Position numbers and translations under genes: made by a program. Source: Hirundichthys speculiger (lineage: Eukaryota; Chordata; Actinopteri; Beloniformes; Exocoetidae). From it: a stretch of DNA of 64,000 nucleotides. The stretch is from NCBI GenBank assembly GCA_018398805.1, contig JAGFBZ010002395.1, positions 2,603,001 to 2,667,000 of the forward strand, given 5' to 3'. This document shows, piece by piece, positions 24,812-37,431 of the stretch. The notes beneath the pieces were generated by a model. The model did no database searches, was not told the origin of the DNA, and worked only from the letters and a program-made list of their open reading frames with translations. How positions within the stretch are numbered: position 1 is the first letter of the stretch; each line of letters starts with the position of its first letter.

Positions 24812-26735
24812 CCACAACCGCAATTTGAAAAAAATGTTGGGACTCTGTGTAAAATGTAAATAAAAACAGATGTTATGATTTGCAAATGTATTACTTTATT
24901 CCCAATAGAACAGAGATATTTTACCATTTCATGGAAAAACATTAACTTATTTATACTTTGATGGCCGCAACACATTTCAAAAGGTTGGAGCAGGGCAGTG
25001 TTTACCATTGTGTAGCCCTCTTCTTTTAACAGGATTTTAGTCGCTCAACAGTCCTGGGTCTTCATTGCTTAATTTTTTTTCATTTCATGATGCGCCAAAT
25101 GTTTTCTATTGTCTGGACTGCAGGCGGGCCAGTTCAGCACCCAGGCTCTTCTCCTGGAAAGCCATGCAGTTGTGATGATGGCAGCATTCAAGATGCTTTG
25201 CATGGTCTTGCTGAAATAGGCAAGGTCTTCCCTGAAAGAGATGTCTGGATAGGAGCACATTTTGCTCCAAGCCTCTATGTACTCTTCAGTATTGCTGATT
25301 CCTTTTTAGATGTGTAAGCTGCCCATGATAGCGACACTAATGCAACCCCAGAACCTCAGAGATGCAGACCACCAATAACCAGATGCTCCCTCTCCCCTTT
25401 AGTCAGCAGGACACAGTGTTCATGGTTTCCAAAAAGAATTTCAAATTGTGATTAATCTGACCACAAAACAGTTTTCCATTTTGCCCCAGACCATTTTAGA
25501 TGAGCTTTGGCCCAGAGGAGACGGCAGCGTTTCTGGGTCGTCTTCACATATGGCTTCTGCTTTGCATGATGCAGCTTTAACTTGCGTATGTGGATTGCAC
25601 GGCAAACTGTGTTCACAGACAGTGACTTCTGGAAGTCACTGTGTCCAGTAGAGAATCATACCTGTTTTTAACCTTTGAGGTGACACAGTTTTTCCAAAGA
25701 AAATGCTACATTTTGATTTCAATGATCCAAAATGCTGTAGCTTAAAAGTGGTTACAGATAAAGGCATACAGTAAATTAGAAAAAAATGTTCAGTATGACC
25801 TAAAGTTTATGATGGGAGCAGATTTACTCATCTAATTTGCATATTGTGACATCACAGGGCAGCAGCCATATTGGATTACAACATTCAGTAAAAATTGAAC
25901 TAAACATAGTTACACAGAAGATTTTTTGGGGGGTCTTTTTGTCCTTTCATCCTCAAAATGAATGAACAAGGAAATCTGTAGAAAGTAAACTAATAAGGGT
26001 AAAATGTAATAAATCCTCAGAAGGTAAATATTTCCCTTCAGAGTTGACAAGTATGCTACAAAGTACTTCCTCAACACTGAACAGATGTCTTGATATTTCA
26101 CATGCTTTCTCTGGAATCCACTATCACTGGCTGAGACCGCTCCCTCGTCAGGCAGGGATGGCCTGTTTCAAACACACTTACACTCGTGCACGTTGAATAG
26201 ACACAAGCCCTGAATTGGTGTTAGGATTAAAGCAGCACATGTCTGCTGCTCTCTAGTGGTGGAATATGATAACAAGATTTGACGCTTCACCTGGAGCAAT
26301 GGTCTGTCTTCTTTCAGTTTTGAGGCAATCGCAATTTTGGGACTTTGCCGTTTAAATTAATGCAGTGCCCCCTGATAGCTCGAAGATCCCGCACATCCAG
26401 GTTTTGGCCTTCAGTCTTGTCCCTTGCTCACAGACACCCCTTCTGATTCTCTGCATCGTTTGGTGATATTATGTACTGTCGATGGTGAGATCTTCAAGTT
26501 CTTTGCAGTCTTTATACCCAGTCATTTTACTGACCTGTTGCCAGTTCCCTCCTCCATTTGTTTTTTTGGGTTTGCACCGGTTACTTTTTCTGTCTTTCTA
26601 TCCCAGTTACAATATCTGATGTGTTCTTTATGTTGTCTTGGGAATAAAATATAGGTTTATGAGATTTCTAAATCATTGCATTGTTTTTATTTATGTCTTT
26701 CACAGTCTCCCAACATTTTTGGAACTGGGATCATA
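24812..26735. mobile_element. TIR DNA transposon copy, degenerate and interrupted
   Basis: The left end (from about 24820, AAAATGTTGGGACTCTGTGT) and the reversed right end (about 26670-26735, CCAAAAATGTTGGGAGACTG) form an inverted repeat of 55 bp or more that includes an AAATAAAAACA stretch on both sides. The family is common in fish genomes, but I do not name the superfamily. The interior resembles minus-strand transposase-derived sequence that no longer has an open frame. A block of about 740 bp near 25655-26395 looks like a later insertion. Confidence 0.6.
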
Positions 26736-27236
26736 TTAAGGTATGAAATGCTACAATGATTTGTATCATCTCCATTAAGACAAAGTGCAAGACCGCCTGT
26801 ACTCAAGCAAAGTATTTTCAGTGCTTTTTCATCAACACAGTGGATCTAACTTGATGTCAAAAGGGTTGTATTTCTTTTATATTCATATATGTATTCATTG
26901 ATTATATTTATTTTTAGGTGCAAAAGCTTACAGCCTGCAGCTTACCACACCGGTCAAAACTGTCCCAACTAATTATATACATCATGAACTGAATTTCATT
27001 ATGCAGTTTCAAAAACATGTATTTACATTGTGCAATCTTAACATTTTTTTAAATGCATGTTTGGGTGCAATGCAATGCAGCTCTCTGGTAGCCTCACAGC
27101 TAAAATGTTCAGCTGGTTTAAACATCAGCTGGAGCCTTTCTGTTTGGACCCTGCAGGTTCTCCTCTTGTATGGACTGATTTTCTTTGAGTGCTCCAATTG
27201 TGTCCCAGAATCAGAAGACTGAAGGCCTACATAGTT

Positions 27237-27642
27237 ACCTCCGCCAAGGAGGTCATGTTTTTGCCGGCGTTTATCTGTTTGTCTGTCTGTCTGTCTGTGT
27301 TCAAGATAACTCAAAAAGTTATTGATGGGTTTTGATTAAATTTTCAGGAGTTGTCAGAAATGTGAAAAAGAAGAACTGATTTCATTTTGGGTGTGATAGG
27401 AAAGAAATCCTGGAGTCTGGATCACTTTCAAGTTTTCGATAACATTGCGGTAAATGGGGCCAAAAATTTTGTTTCTCAATATCTCCGTTAATTATTGCCC
27501 AAAACTCATGAAATTTCACTCAGGGATTGACAATGGGAACCTCTATCAAATTTCAAAGGCTGATCCGGATCTGATCCAAAAGGTGGATTTTATAGCAATC
27601 TGTAAATCGCTATATTGGGGAATTGTTGCGCTTGGCGGAGGT
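27237..27642. mobile_element. Short TIR element (about 406 bp)
   Basis: Ends are the 12-bp inverted repeat ACCTCCGCCAAG (left) and CTTGGCGGAGGT (right), with a CTGT tetranucleotide run near the left end. This is a familiar teleost repeat with CCTCCGCCAAGG termini. No convincing target duplication is seen and it has no coding capacity. Confidence 0.65.
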
Positions 27643-27794
27643 CTTTGCCCTGTGATGAGATTGGACTATCTACAGAGAAAACATCAGTGATATCAAATAT
27701 TCATTGCTCCAATTAAACCTTGTTATTCTGCTATTTGCTTGTATGCAGGTGTTAATGTAAACAGAGAAAGCCCAGTCAGGCACAAAAAGAACAT

Positions 27795-27882
27795 GCACGA
27801 AAGGCCCCAGCTGGGATTTGAAGCAAGAGCCTTTTTCCTGTGAGACAACAGTCCTAACCACTACATTACTGTGCTGCCCAAC
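27795..27882 (-). mobile_element. tRNA-derived SINE head fragment
   Basis: Read on the minus strand, it has GGGCAGCACAGTAATG, a box-A-like TAGTGGTTAGGACTG and a box-B-like CTTCAAATCCC. It matches the tRNA-related head of the SINE at 52773-53068, in the opposite orientation, and has lost its body. Confidence 0.6.
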
Positions 27883-28467
27883 TGTATCATCATTTATCTA
27901 AAATATATGTCTGTCATCACGTCGCCTTTGATCTGCAAAACCTTCGGAAACAGCTGAACAAACATGCAAGCAGCCTGTTTTTTCCCATCTGTGGCCACCT
28001 CAGTGTAATTGTATAATAGGATGTAATTGCTTGTGAAATGAACAATGATTGAGATTAGGATTTTCACACCTGTGGCTCATAATTACCTCTTACCTATCTT
28101 GAACTAAATTTGACAACACTTATAAGGTTTTTAATTATAAAACATAGTTACCAATACTGTTACCAATACACATACATATATGTATTTATCAAATCAATTT
28201 CAAATGATACAAACCTAAATGTTTTGCTCTTGCCAGCAAAAGGAATCCTTATAGTAGATGTATTTTAGATGGAGCAGCTCTTCAAACTCATTATACACTT
28301 ACAGTAATGAAAAAAGAAAAATACATCTTCTGTCATTATGAAGATTTATGTGTTAAGACTTCATAAAAAAAACTGATCTTAAATTAAAGTAAATAGCCCA
28401 CAACCTCAGGTGAAAGCCAACATGGCATGTGACAGTATGCTAATTTCTGGTGGATAGAACCTCGAGG

Positions 28468-28566
28468 TGTTGGGTGGCTCAGCTCATGGAGTAGGTGCCA
28501 CGTGCACAGAGGGTGAAAGTTCTTCTCACAGATGACCCAGTTTGTGGTCCTGGTCTGTGGCCTATT
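28468..28566 (+). mobile_element. tRNA-derived SINE fragment (second family)
   Basis: GGTGGCTCAGCTCATGGAGTAG at the 5' end resembles a tRNA box A. The block ends in GGTCCTGGTCTGTGGCC. It is diverged and probably the same family as the minus-strand copy at 37998-38166. Confidence 0.45.
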
Positions 28567-28739
28567 TGAAAAAAAAAATAGCTCAAATGAAGAGACAGTG
28601 TATGAAAAACAAAGGACTTTACTAAATCAACGGGGAAGGAGGAATAAGACAAGTTTTGATGTAGCAGCTACAATGACTGGCCAGATGGTGACAACTGCTT
28701 CCTTCGCTGGAGGTTTAGTACCGCATCTGACTGGTTCAG

Positions 28740-29460
28740 TCACTCATTGCATTTACATGAGCCACAATGCTCCGATCTTAATCAGATTAAGGCCATACTC
28801 TGATTCAGAAACTACCGTGTAAACAGCAACCTTAATCTAATAGAGGCCATAGTTGAAGTATGCAATAATCACATTAAGGCATGTGGAGTATCCCAGTCAT
28901 AGTCAAATTTAATAAGACATGTAAACACCTTAATCTACTTGTGATGTAGTGTTAGAGATTTCACTGCATTTTGTGGCACCATACATCCTCCACTTCCGAC
29001 AGTTGCACTAAAACAAACATGCCTGCTAGAGGAAAGCCTGCATCAAACATAACTTTGTGAACAATTCAGGACATTCTTTTTCCATTCTGCACCAGTAAAT
29101 TCCACTGAGATCGTCACAGTGGCACGGACAGCACCAGGCGACATCTCTTAACATGTCTTACATTAAACATAACAAGCTGTACTTGAAACATCAAGATAAT
29201 CTGAAGCAGAGCACTCGCAGCGGTGTGAGGTACCATCACCCTGGTGAACTTGTTTTTGGTATTGTCGTTTTAAATTCTGGAGGGAAGGCGAACACAAGAT
29301 ATAGTGTCGTAAGGGACGTTCCGTTAATCAAACTATGCTCTTTAACATGTAAACCTGGATTATGAAGTGAAAAATTTTAAATCAGTACATGTAAACACCT
29401 TAATCGGAATAGTGTCTCAATTAGATTCAGCTCAATATTCAGATGATTATTGTCCAAATA
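28740..29460. repeat. Probable MITE-like repeat with TGTAAACACCTTAATC blocks
   Basis: The motif CATGTAAACACCTTAATC occurs at about 28918 and about 29388, and a related AACCTTAATCTAATAGAGG at about 28830. Such blocks mark the ends of a common fish DNA repeat, but the termini and target duplication could not be fixed. Confidence 0.35.
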
Positions 29461-29552
29461 AACATACTCACTGGAGTAAACTTGACCTGTTTTCTCATGT
29501 TATCTTAATTATTAATTTGACATTATTTATCCGTTATTTTTCATCCATCCAT

Positions 29553-29662
29553 CCTTTCCTATTCCTATTCCCAGTCAGGGTCACTGGGACCTGCTGGAGC
29601 CAATCGCAGCTCTCTTAAGGCAAAATGCAGAATTACACCCTGGACAGGATACCAGTTTGTTA
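29553..29662 (-). repeat. SINE/LINE 3' body fragment with CATCC repeats
   Basis: Begins with CATCCATCCATCC and contains ACCTGCTGGAGCCAATCGCA and ACACCCTGGACAGGATACCA. This is the reverse of the 3' body of the SINE at 52773-53068, and CATCC is the reverse of that family's tail repeat. Confidence 0.6.
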
Positions 29663-30036
29663 CATGGCCTCATATACATTATTCGGGGTTTGGAAATAAT
29701 TTAATTCAGCCTTTGTTTGACACAAAAGCCCATGAGATAGAAAACTCCATTCATTAAGGGTGAGTGCAGGGGGTTCCTTGTAAAGCAATGAACATCACAC
29801 CACAGCTAACTTCAGATGACTGAACTGTTCAGAGAAGTATGCAGGGGCGGCAGAACAAGGTTTCAGCACTAAAGACAGCATCTTTTCAGAGAGAATGCCA
29901 AGGTCGAATAATGTTCAGGGCATTTCAATCAAAAAGTGGTTCACAACCTAAAATGTTGACTTCCAGCGAGGAACAAATAGAGGGGGACTTGGGTCCACCA
30001 CAGGTGTCATAGAGCAGAAGACAGGGTATGTAAGAC

Positions 30037-31915
30037 AAGGCAAGGCAAGGCAAGTTTATCTGTAGAGCACAATTCATGCACAAGGCAATGCAAAGTGCTT
30101 TACAGATGCATAAAATCACAAGAAGGCAAATAGAATTATTCCATACAAGCATAAAAATAATCATTAATAAATTAAATTAAAAATGAATTTAAAAGAAAAA
30201 CAAATTAAATTAAAAATGAAGAGTGCATATAAAAATCTTTTCAGTTGTCATATGCTCTTCTAAACAGAACTGTTTTCAGCCTGGATTTGAACATTATCAG
30301 ATGCGCGGCCTGTCACATCTTCATGGGACAAGACTGTTCCAGATTTTAGGAGCATAAAACTGAAATGTAGCTTCACCTTGTTTAGTCCTGACTCTGAGCA
30401 CCAGCAGGAGACCACTACCTGAGGTTCTTAGAGTCCGGGTTGGTTCATATGGCTCTAACATGTCAACGATGTACTTTGGGCCATGAAGAGACTTGTACAC
30501 AAGTAGAACTGTTTTAAAATCTATTCTCTGAGTGACAGGAAGCCAGTGCAGAGACCTCAGGACTGGACTAATATGGTTGTATTTCCCGGTTCTAGTCAGG
30601 ACTCGTGCAGCAGCGTTCTGGATGTACTGCAGCTGTCTTACAGCTGGTTTAGAGCCCAGTGAGCAGGCTGTTACAGTAGTCTAACCTGGTGGAGACAAAC
30701 GCATGGATTAGTCTTTTTAAATCTAGTTTAGACACTATTCCTTTGATTCTGGCAGTGTTTTTTAGATGGTAAAAAGTTGCTGATGTTATTGCTTTAATGT
30801 GGCTGTTAAAGTTCAAGTCTGAATCCAATATTACCCCTAAATATCTGACCTGACTTTTAGGTTTTAGAGAGAGAGTTTCAAGGTAACTGATAACACTTTC
30901 CCTTCGTTTCTGTGGGCCACAGACAATGATTTCAGTTTTGTCTGAGTTTAGCTGGAGAAAGTTGTTTTGCATCCATAAACTGATTTGTTTCATGCAGTGA
31001 CACAATAAATCTACAGGCCCATGTTCTCCTGCTGTCAGTGACACATAGATCTGCATAGTTGTGGTAGTACACATTAAAGCTGCGTATTAGTTGGCCTAAT
31101 GGAAGCATGTACAGATTGAACAACAGGGGTCCCAGGATTGACCCCTGGGGAACCCCACAGGTCATGGCCATTTGGTCTTAGACACAGTTACCAATTTCGA
31201 CAAAGTATCTCCTGTCCCTAAGATAGGACTTGAACCAGTTTAAAGCCTTTTCAGAGATTCCCACCCAGCCTTCTAACCTCTGTAATAAGATTGCATGGTC
31301 AACTGTGTCAAAGGCAGTGCTTAGGTCCAGCAAAACTAAGACTGAGACTTTGCCTGCATCTGTGTTCAGGCGAATGTCGTTTGTCACCTTGATCAGAGCT
31401 GTCTCAGTACTGTGGTGAGGCCTGATTGAAAACTATCAAAAAACATTGTTAGACAGGAGAAAGTCAGTAAGATGATATACCACTTTTTCTAGGACTTTGT
31501 CAAGGAATGGTAGGTTTGACATGGGCTGATAGTTCTTCAGTACTGTGGCCTCAAGACTGCTCTTCTTTAGACGAGGCTTAATGACAGCAGTTTTTAAGGC
31601 CTCTGGGAATGTTCCAATCTGAAGTAAGATGTTGGTTAATTCAGTGAGTTGTGGTAACAAACTGCTCAGCACAGACTGTAGAAATCGAGTGGGCAAATCA
31701 TCAAGGCAGCACGTTGATGGACTCAGACTGCAGATGATCTCTTGATCCTGACTGTTTTGTCAGTGACAGGTGTAAAATGTGTCAGCTCTGGGTGTCTAGT
31801 TAGCAGAAGTGTAATTGCTTGTGTTGTGGAAATTATTTAATTTTTAATACCTTGAACTTTGTCATTAAAGAATATTGCAAACTCATCACTTTGATGTAGA
31901 AATGACTTCTAAAGG
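30037..31915 (-). mobile_element. L2-type LINE, 5'-truncated and frameshifted
   Basis: Minus-strand pieces give the reverse transcriptase of an L2/CR1-like element: LKTAVIKPRLKKSSLE (31640-31440 region), SVLVLLDLSTAFDTVDH (about 31350), [15 protein letters not shown] (about 31150) and the C-terminal [13 protein letters not shown] and YLGVILDSDLNFNSHI (31074-30649). The catalytic YADD region is damaged by a short deletion that puts it out of frame. The 3' end at about 30037 is a (CTTGC)n tail. It is inactive. Confidence 0.8.
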
Positions 31916-31949
31916 AAGTGAAACTGGAGGGTTTGTTAACCTGTTTACT

Positions 31950-32400
31950 GTAGCTGTAGCATGTACAGCCTGGAAAAGTTGCCAGTCCATCACAGGGCCA
32001 CATGGAGACAAACGAAACATCCCTGCATGCTCACACCCACTCTGGCAGGTGATTTAGAATTGGACTAAAGCCTAATTTTTAAATTTGATGAACCAGGAAA
32101 GTATAATTCAAGATTCAAGATTCAAGATTCAAGACAACTTTATTTATCCCTTGGAGGGCAATTCGATTCGGCAGCTCGCTCCCCAACACACACATAAAAA
32201 AAACATACAATAAAAACACAGGGAAAAAAGTTGGCAGCTATGTGCAAAATCTGCAATTTGTTGCATAAGAAAAAAGTGCTAATACCAATAAATACATCAT
32301 ATATATATATAAAAATTAAAAATTAAAAATAATAAAAAAAAATAAAATAAAAATAAATAAAAGCCTATAATTTCACAGGGGTCTCCCTACAGCAATGTAA
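31950..32400. repeat. Repeat fragments and AT-rich low complexity
   Basis: 31950-32060 resembles the 3' body of the SINE family seen at 52773. 32104-32170 starts with four tandem TTCAAGA units followed by CTTTATTTATCCCTTGGAGG, a LINE 3' tail read in reverse. 32290-32360 is A/T simple sequence. Confidence 0.45.
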
Positions 32401-33057
32401 ACAACTTTTCCACTCTCGTGGACCTCATAACAAATGTTGAAAGGTCTGATTATTACTAGCAGGAAGCAACACATTTCTAAACCAGCACAGCAAATGTTTC
32501 AAAATGAATACCTTCACATAAAAAGATCTTTAGAAAATCCTTCAAAACATTTTGTTTTAGAACTTTAAAACAAAACTTTAAGACATCAAAATATGTTGTG
32601 ATATCACAAGTTACTAGCCTCCAGGTATGTACTCTTCTTTCTGTAGCACACACCTGCCACTCACCATGTCCTGCCTCCACCTTTGAGATAAATGCTTTGG
32701 GACAGTGTCATCTTGTTAACTGTGATTCCACTGTGGGCTTTTCAGCAATTATAAATACCCAGATAAACATCTATGCTGTTCAGAGCAGGGAGGGGGGTAT
32801 GTCAATGTTCAGATACCTTGCCAGTTGTCGGTGAGAGCTGTTTCTTCTTTAAACTATTGTTTTGTGTTGCAGGTGGTAGAGGTCTGCCTGACAAATTTTA
32901 CTGTCTGATCTTTTTACTGTTGTTCAAAGACAATTCAATGCAGTTTAATATTGTCATGATGGAAAAGTTTATTTATACTGAATGTTCTAGAGTTTTGCTA
33001 GAAATGACCTAATAATGTATGTTGTATAGATCTCAAGTGTCCAGAACAGCTCCATCC
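32401..33057. other. Upstream region of OlfC-1, no feature recognised
   Basis: Unique sequence before the OlfC-1 start. No TATA box or other promoter element can be assigned with confidence. Confidence 0.4.
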
Positions 33058-36000
33058 ATGTCCTGGATGTCCTGGTTAGTCACTCTGTGGACCTGCTCTG
33101 TACCATCACTGCTCCTTGTGGGACTTGTGGGTAGACAGCTGGGACTGAGGGTGGGTTTGCAGTTGGTGGAAACAGTGAACTGTTCTCGATGGGGAACACC
33201 AGGTGCCAAAGGTTTGTTTGAAGATGGGGATGTAATCATCGGTGGACTCTTTAGTCTCCGCTACGCTCCTGCGGCTGAAGCCCATGAATATACTCAGCAA
33301 CCTGACAACAAACCTTGCAAAGGGTAAGACTCTGAACTAAAGTTTTGCCATCAGAACTGTATAATTCCACAGTCAACATTTCCAACTATGGCCAATATTT
33401 TTGTTTCCTTTACATCTGCCATTTATTTTCTTGGGAATATTCTTGTTAAACATGCATTATTGCTGTTTACATGCTTGTGCATTTTGTACTGATATTTCTA
33501 TGACTATGTCTCTCCTGTGTTCTCAGTTTGCAAACTCTGCCATTACAGTACATCTATGCTATGGTGTTTGCATTGGAGGAAATCAATCATAGCTCAACCC
33601 TGCTACCAGGTGTGAAGCTGGGCTATCACATTCATGATAGTTGTGCCCTCCCTGCTTGGGCTCTGCAGGCAGCACTGTCAATGGTTGGTGGAGATGCCCA
33701 TGTCTGTGATGCCGCAGATGTATATGAAGAAGAAACTGGACAGAGGAGAGGTACTTCATTTTTCTTGTCATGGTCCTCAATGTTCATCCTTACCTGTTAT
33801 ACACGCTGCAATATTGTCATTAGTTCAGGGTAATTGCTATTGTTGTCATTATTAGTATTATTTTTATTGGACAGATTTATTTTATATATCATGCAGTAAT
33901 GTTACATATATTAAAATATGCATTTTCAATTTATTTTGTAATGTCATTAGGTGAGCAGCCTGTTCCTTTGATCATTGGTGGTTCCTCCTCTTTAACTGCC
34001 AAGATACTCTCCAGACTCCTGGGGCCCCTTTCTGTTCCTTTAGTGAGTTCCACTGAAATAAATACTATATTTACAGTACTTTTATATTGTATCAACTCTT
34101 ATTTTCAATGTGTCTACTTTGATAGACTACAATATACAAAGATAAAGATTTGTTTATGTTGTTACTTCTTTTTTTTTCTTCATCTGGGAGATCTGAAATA
34201 ATAGATTTGTTTTTGTTGCCCTCACTCTCAAAGCGATCTATTTATGGTAGAATATTGCAGAGCAGTTCTAGAGCTGTGAATTTATGATGAAAATCCTGTG
34301 TTTAATCCTGTGAGATGAGATTAACCATAAGAAAACGTGTTTCGTATGATGCCTTTTCTATTTTTAGGTGAGCTACACTGCCAGCTGCCCCTGTCTAAGT
34401 GACAGGAAACAATATCCCAACTTCTTTAGGACCATGGCTAGTGATATCTATCAAGCCCGGGCTGTTGCTCAGCTTGCCTTACACTTCAAATGGACCTGGA
34501 TTGGAGCAGTGATAGCAAATAATGATTATGGTCTTATGGCAGTGAAGGTAATTATTTTCATGGTTGCATATATCTCTGATAAATGTTATAGCAACTGTAC
34601 AAGAGGTTTACATTCTCAGTAAATACTAACTTAAATCTTTGGACATACATAATCTTCTTTTTCATCGTTCTTTTTTTTTTTTTTTTACATGCGAGGTATT
34701 TGAGGAAGCGATTCAGGGGGCAGGGGTGTGTCTGGCATTTGTAGAGACTCTACAAAGAGAAAATATTGCAAGTGATGCCAGACGAGCAGCGCTCACAATT
34801 CAGGCCTCGACTGCAAAAGTGATTTTGATCTTTACCTGGTACACAGATGTGATGGAACTGTTCCAGCAACTTGACAAAATAAATGTAAGAAAGATTTTGT
34901 TATGGAACCTTCTAAATGTGATAGAAAACGATGACATTTATGATTTGAGAAAATATGCTGTTCTTGATTGTGTGTGTAATCTTGTTTTCATGAGGTGACT
35001 GACAGACAGTTTGTGGCCAGTGAGGCTTGGAGCACCAGTGTCGATCTTCTCCAAAACATGGCTTCACGTAAAGTGGCACGTGGTGTTCTTGGTCTGGCCA
35101 TTCGGAGTTCACCTATACCTGGATTTGAAAATTATCTCCGAAATTTGAACCCATCTCTTCGCCCTAAGGATGACTTCTTGAGGGATTATTGGGAAAAGGA
35201 GTTTGGCTGTACTCCTGGAGTCACACCTCTCTCTTCTTATACTTCATCATTGCAGTTTTGTGCAGAAAGGTCCCTCCAGAAAGCTTCTCTACCGCCCTGC
35301 AAAGGCACAGTGACTCTAGAGGGAGTGCAAAATCTTTTTACTGACACTTCCCAGCTACGAGTGACATATAATGTCTACCTTGCAGTTTATGCAGCAGCCC
35401 ACGCCCTTCACAGCCTTCTCTCCTCTCCTGCCCTGACAGAAACAGCCCTCCTAGAAACAACATCTCCAGCTGCACCTTTCCAAAACAAATCAAACCACTA
35501 GAGGTAGGCATGATTCATTCAAATCCATTGTATCTTTTCTGGTTGTTAATTTCTTCTTCTTCTTTTTTTTATTTTTTATTTTTATGACAGGGACATTAAG
35601 CTGTTGTGTGTAGATGGGACAAGACCAGGTTTTAACTTAAATTGCAAATAAAATATGTCCTGTCTCTATTTTTTGTGCTTTCAGCTAATGCAGCACCTGA
35701 GCAAAGTAAACTTCACCACACCACAGGGTGAGCTCTTTTATTTCCAAGGGGCTGACATTACTGCAAAGTATGACCTCGTCAACTGGCAGAGCACGCCAGA
35801 GGGGGGACTCAAACTTGCTCTGATAGGTCGTGTGGATGGCTTTCACCTGCATCTCAACGAGACAGCTGTTGAATGGAGCACGGGATACAATCAGGTGCTT
35901 AAATAGGAAGAATCTTGGTTGTGGTCAAAAAGAAATTTTCAGATGAATCGATACTTGATGTAAATAATTATATATACATTTTGGAACGTGGTTTTGCATG

Positions 36001-37431
36001 TTTTTGTAGGTGCCTGTTTCAGTGTGCAGTGAAAGCTGCCCTCCGGGAACACGGATGGCCAACAGGAAAGGAGAACCCATCTGCTGTTTTGATTGCATCT
36101 TATGTGCTGATGGGGAAATTAGCAACAGAACTGGTGAGATAAAAAAAACATCCAATTTAGTCAGCACTCCAATAGACAGAAATTTAATGTTTTTATGAAT
36201 TGATTTTATTGCCAACCACGGTTTTAGCTCATGTACAGTCTCTCATCGTCTCTCTTGTGTTTGTCTTCCTCCCTAAGGTTCCCCTCACTGTGAACGTTGT
36301 CCACCTGAGTTCTGGTCCAATGCTGAACGAACTGTCTGCCTTCCTCGCCAGCTGGACTTCCTTGCTTTCAATGAAACTTTGGGCATTACCCTCACAGCAG
36401 TAGCTCTTTCTGGTGCCGCAGTGACAACAGCTGTGTTTGTGGTGTTCCTCCATCACCGTCAAACACCTATGGTAAGAGGAAGGATCATTTCAATAGACTA
36501 CTTTGTACATTTTCAACAAATTTAGAAGATCTAGCAAATTGAAATGAAGCACATTTGTTAAACAATTAATTAGTGTGTTTTTCTTTTTGAATGGAAAAGT
36601 AATTTCGATTCTCATATTTAGGTACGTGCCAACAACTCGGAGCTGAGCTTCCTGCTTCTCCTGTCCCTGAAGCTTTGTTTCCTCTGCTCGTTGGTGTTCA
36701 TTGGTCGTCCATCAGGGTGGTCTTGTCGATTCCAGCAGGCAGCTTTTGGGATCAGCTTTGTGCTGTGCGTTTCCTGCCTCCAAGTCAAGACCATCGTGTT
36801 GTTCTGGCAGCATTCCGCTCAGCTCGGCCTGGTACTAAAGCCCTGATGAAGTGGTTTGGTCCAAGACAGCAGAGAGGAAGTGTCTTCTTTTTCACCTGTA
36901 TACAGGTCAGACATTTTTTTTATGTTCCTTTTTTCCAGTTGTTACTTTTGCAGCATTTATTGCTCTGCATGATTAACATGAGAGGTGCAATGCTTCTTTC
37001 CATCAAGGTTATCATCTGTATTATTTGGCTGTCACTCAGCCCTCCAAAGCCTCAGCCTGACCTGAAAGTCCCTGGATTAACGGTTACTCTGAAGTGTGCC
37101 ATGGCCTCTGTGGTGGGTTTCTCTCTGGTACTGGGCTACATTGGCCTGCTTGGCTGCACCAGTCTCCTCTTGGCCTTTCTCGCCAGGAAACTCCCAGACA
37201 ACTTTAACGAAGCCAAACTCATCACATTCAGCATGCTGATCTTCTGCGCTGTTTGGGTGGCTTTTGTTCCATCTTATATTAGTTCCCCAGGAAAATATGC
37301 AGTTGCTGTGGAGATTTTTGCCATTCCTTGCCTCTAGCTTTGGTTTACTTTTCTGTATCTTTGCTCCAAAGTGTTTCATCATTCTTTTAAGGCCAGAGAA
37401 AAACACCAAGAAACATCTTATGGCTAGATAG
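33058..37431 (+). pseudogene. OlfC-1: V2R-like class C olfactory receptor, eleven exons, three frameshifts
   Basis: Class C GPCR (venus-flytrap domain, cysteine-rich domain, 7TM) of the fish OlfC/V2R type; intact members detect amino acids in olfactory neurons. Exons: 33058-33323, 33527-33750, 33951-34042, 34368-34547, 34696-34884, 34995-35503, 35685-35894, 36010-36133, 36278-36471, 36622-36905, 37008-37431. Start MSWMSW opens a signal peptide. Landmarks are [49 protein letters not shown] and [20 protein letters not shown]. Breaks: a 5-bp tandem duplication (TCTCC twice, 35419-35428), one missing base near 36798-36801, and one extra base near 37324-37326. Removing each indel resumes the family sequence at once. 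AATAAA at 37547. Either a young pseudogene or sequence errors. Confidence 0.85.

Noticed and set aside
36675..37337. 220-codon frame in OlfC-1
   Set aside because: It is a mixture of an out-of-frame exon 10 start, the true frame after a lost base, and intron 36906-37007. The exon model with indels explains it better.
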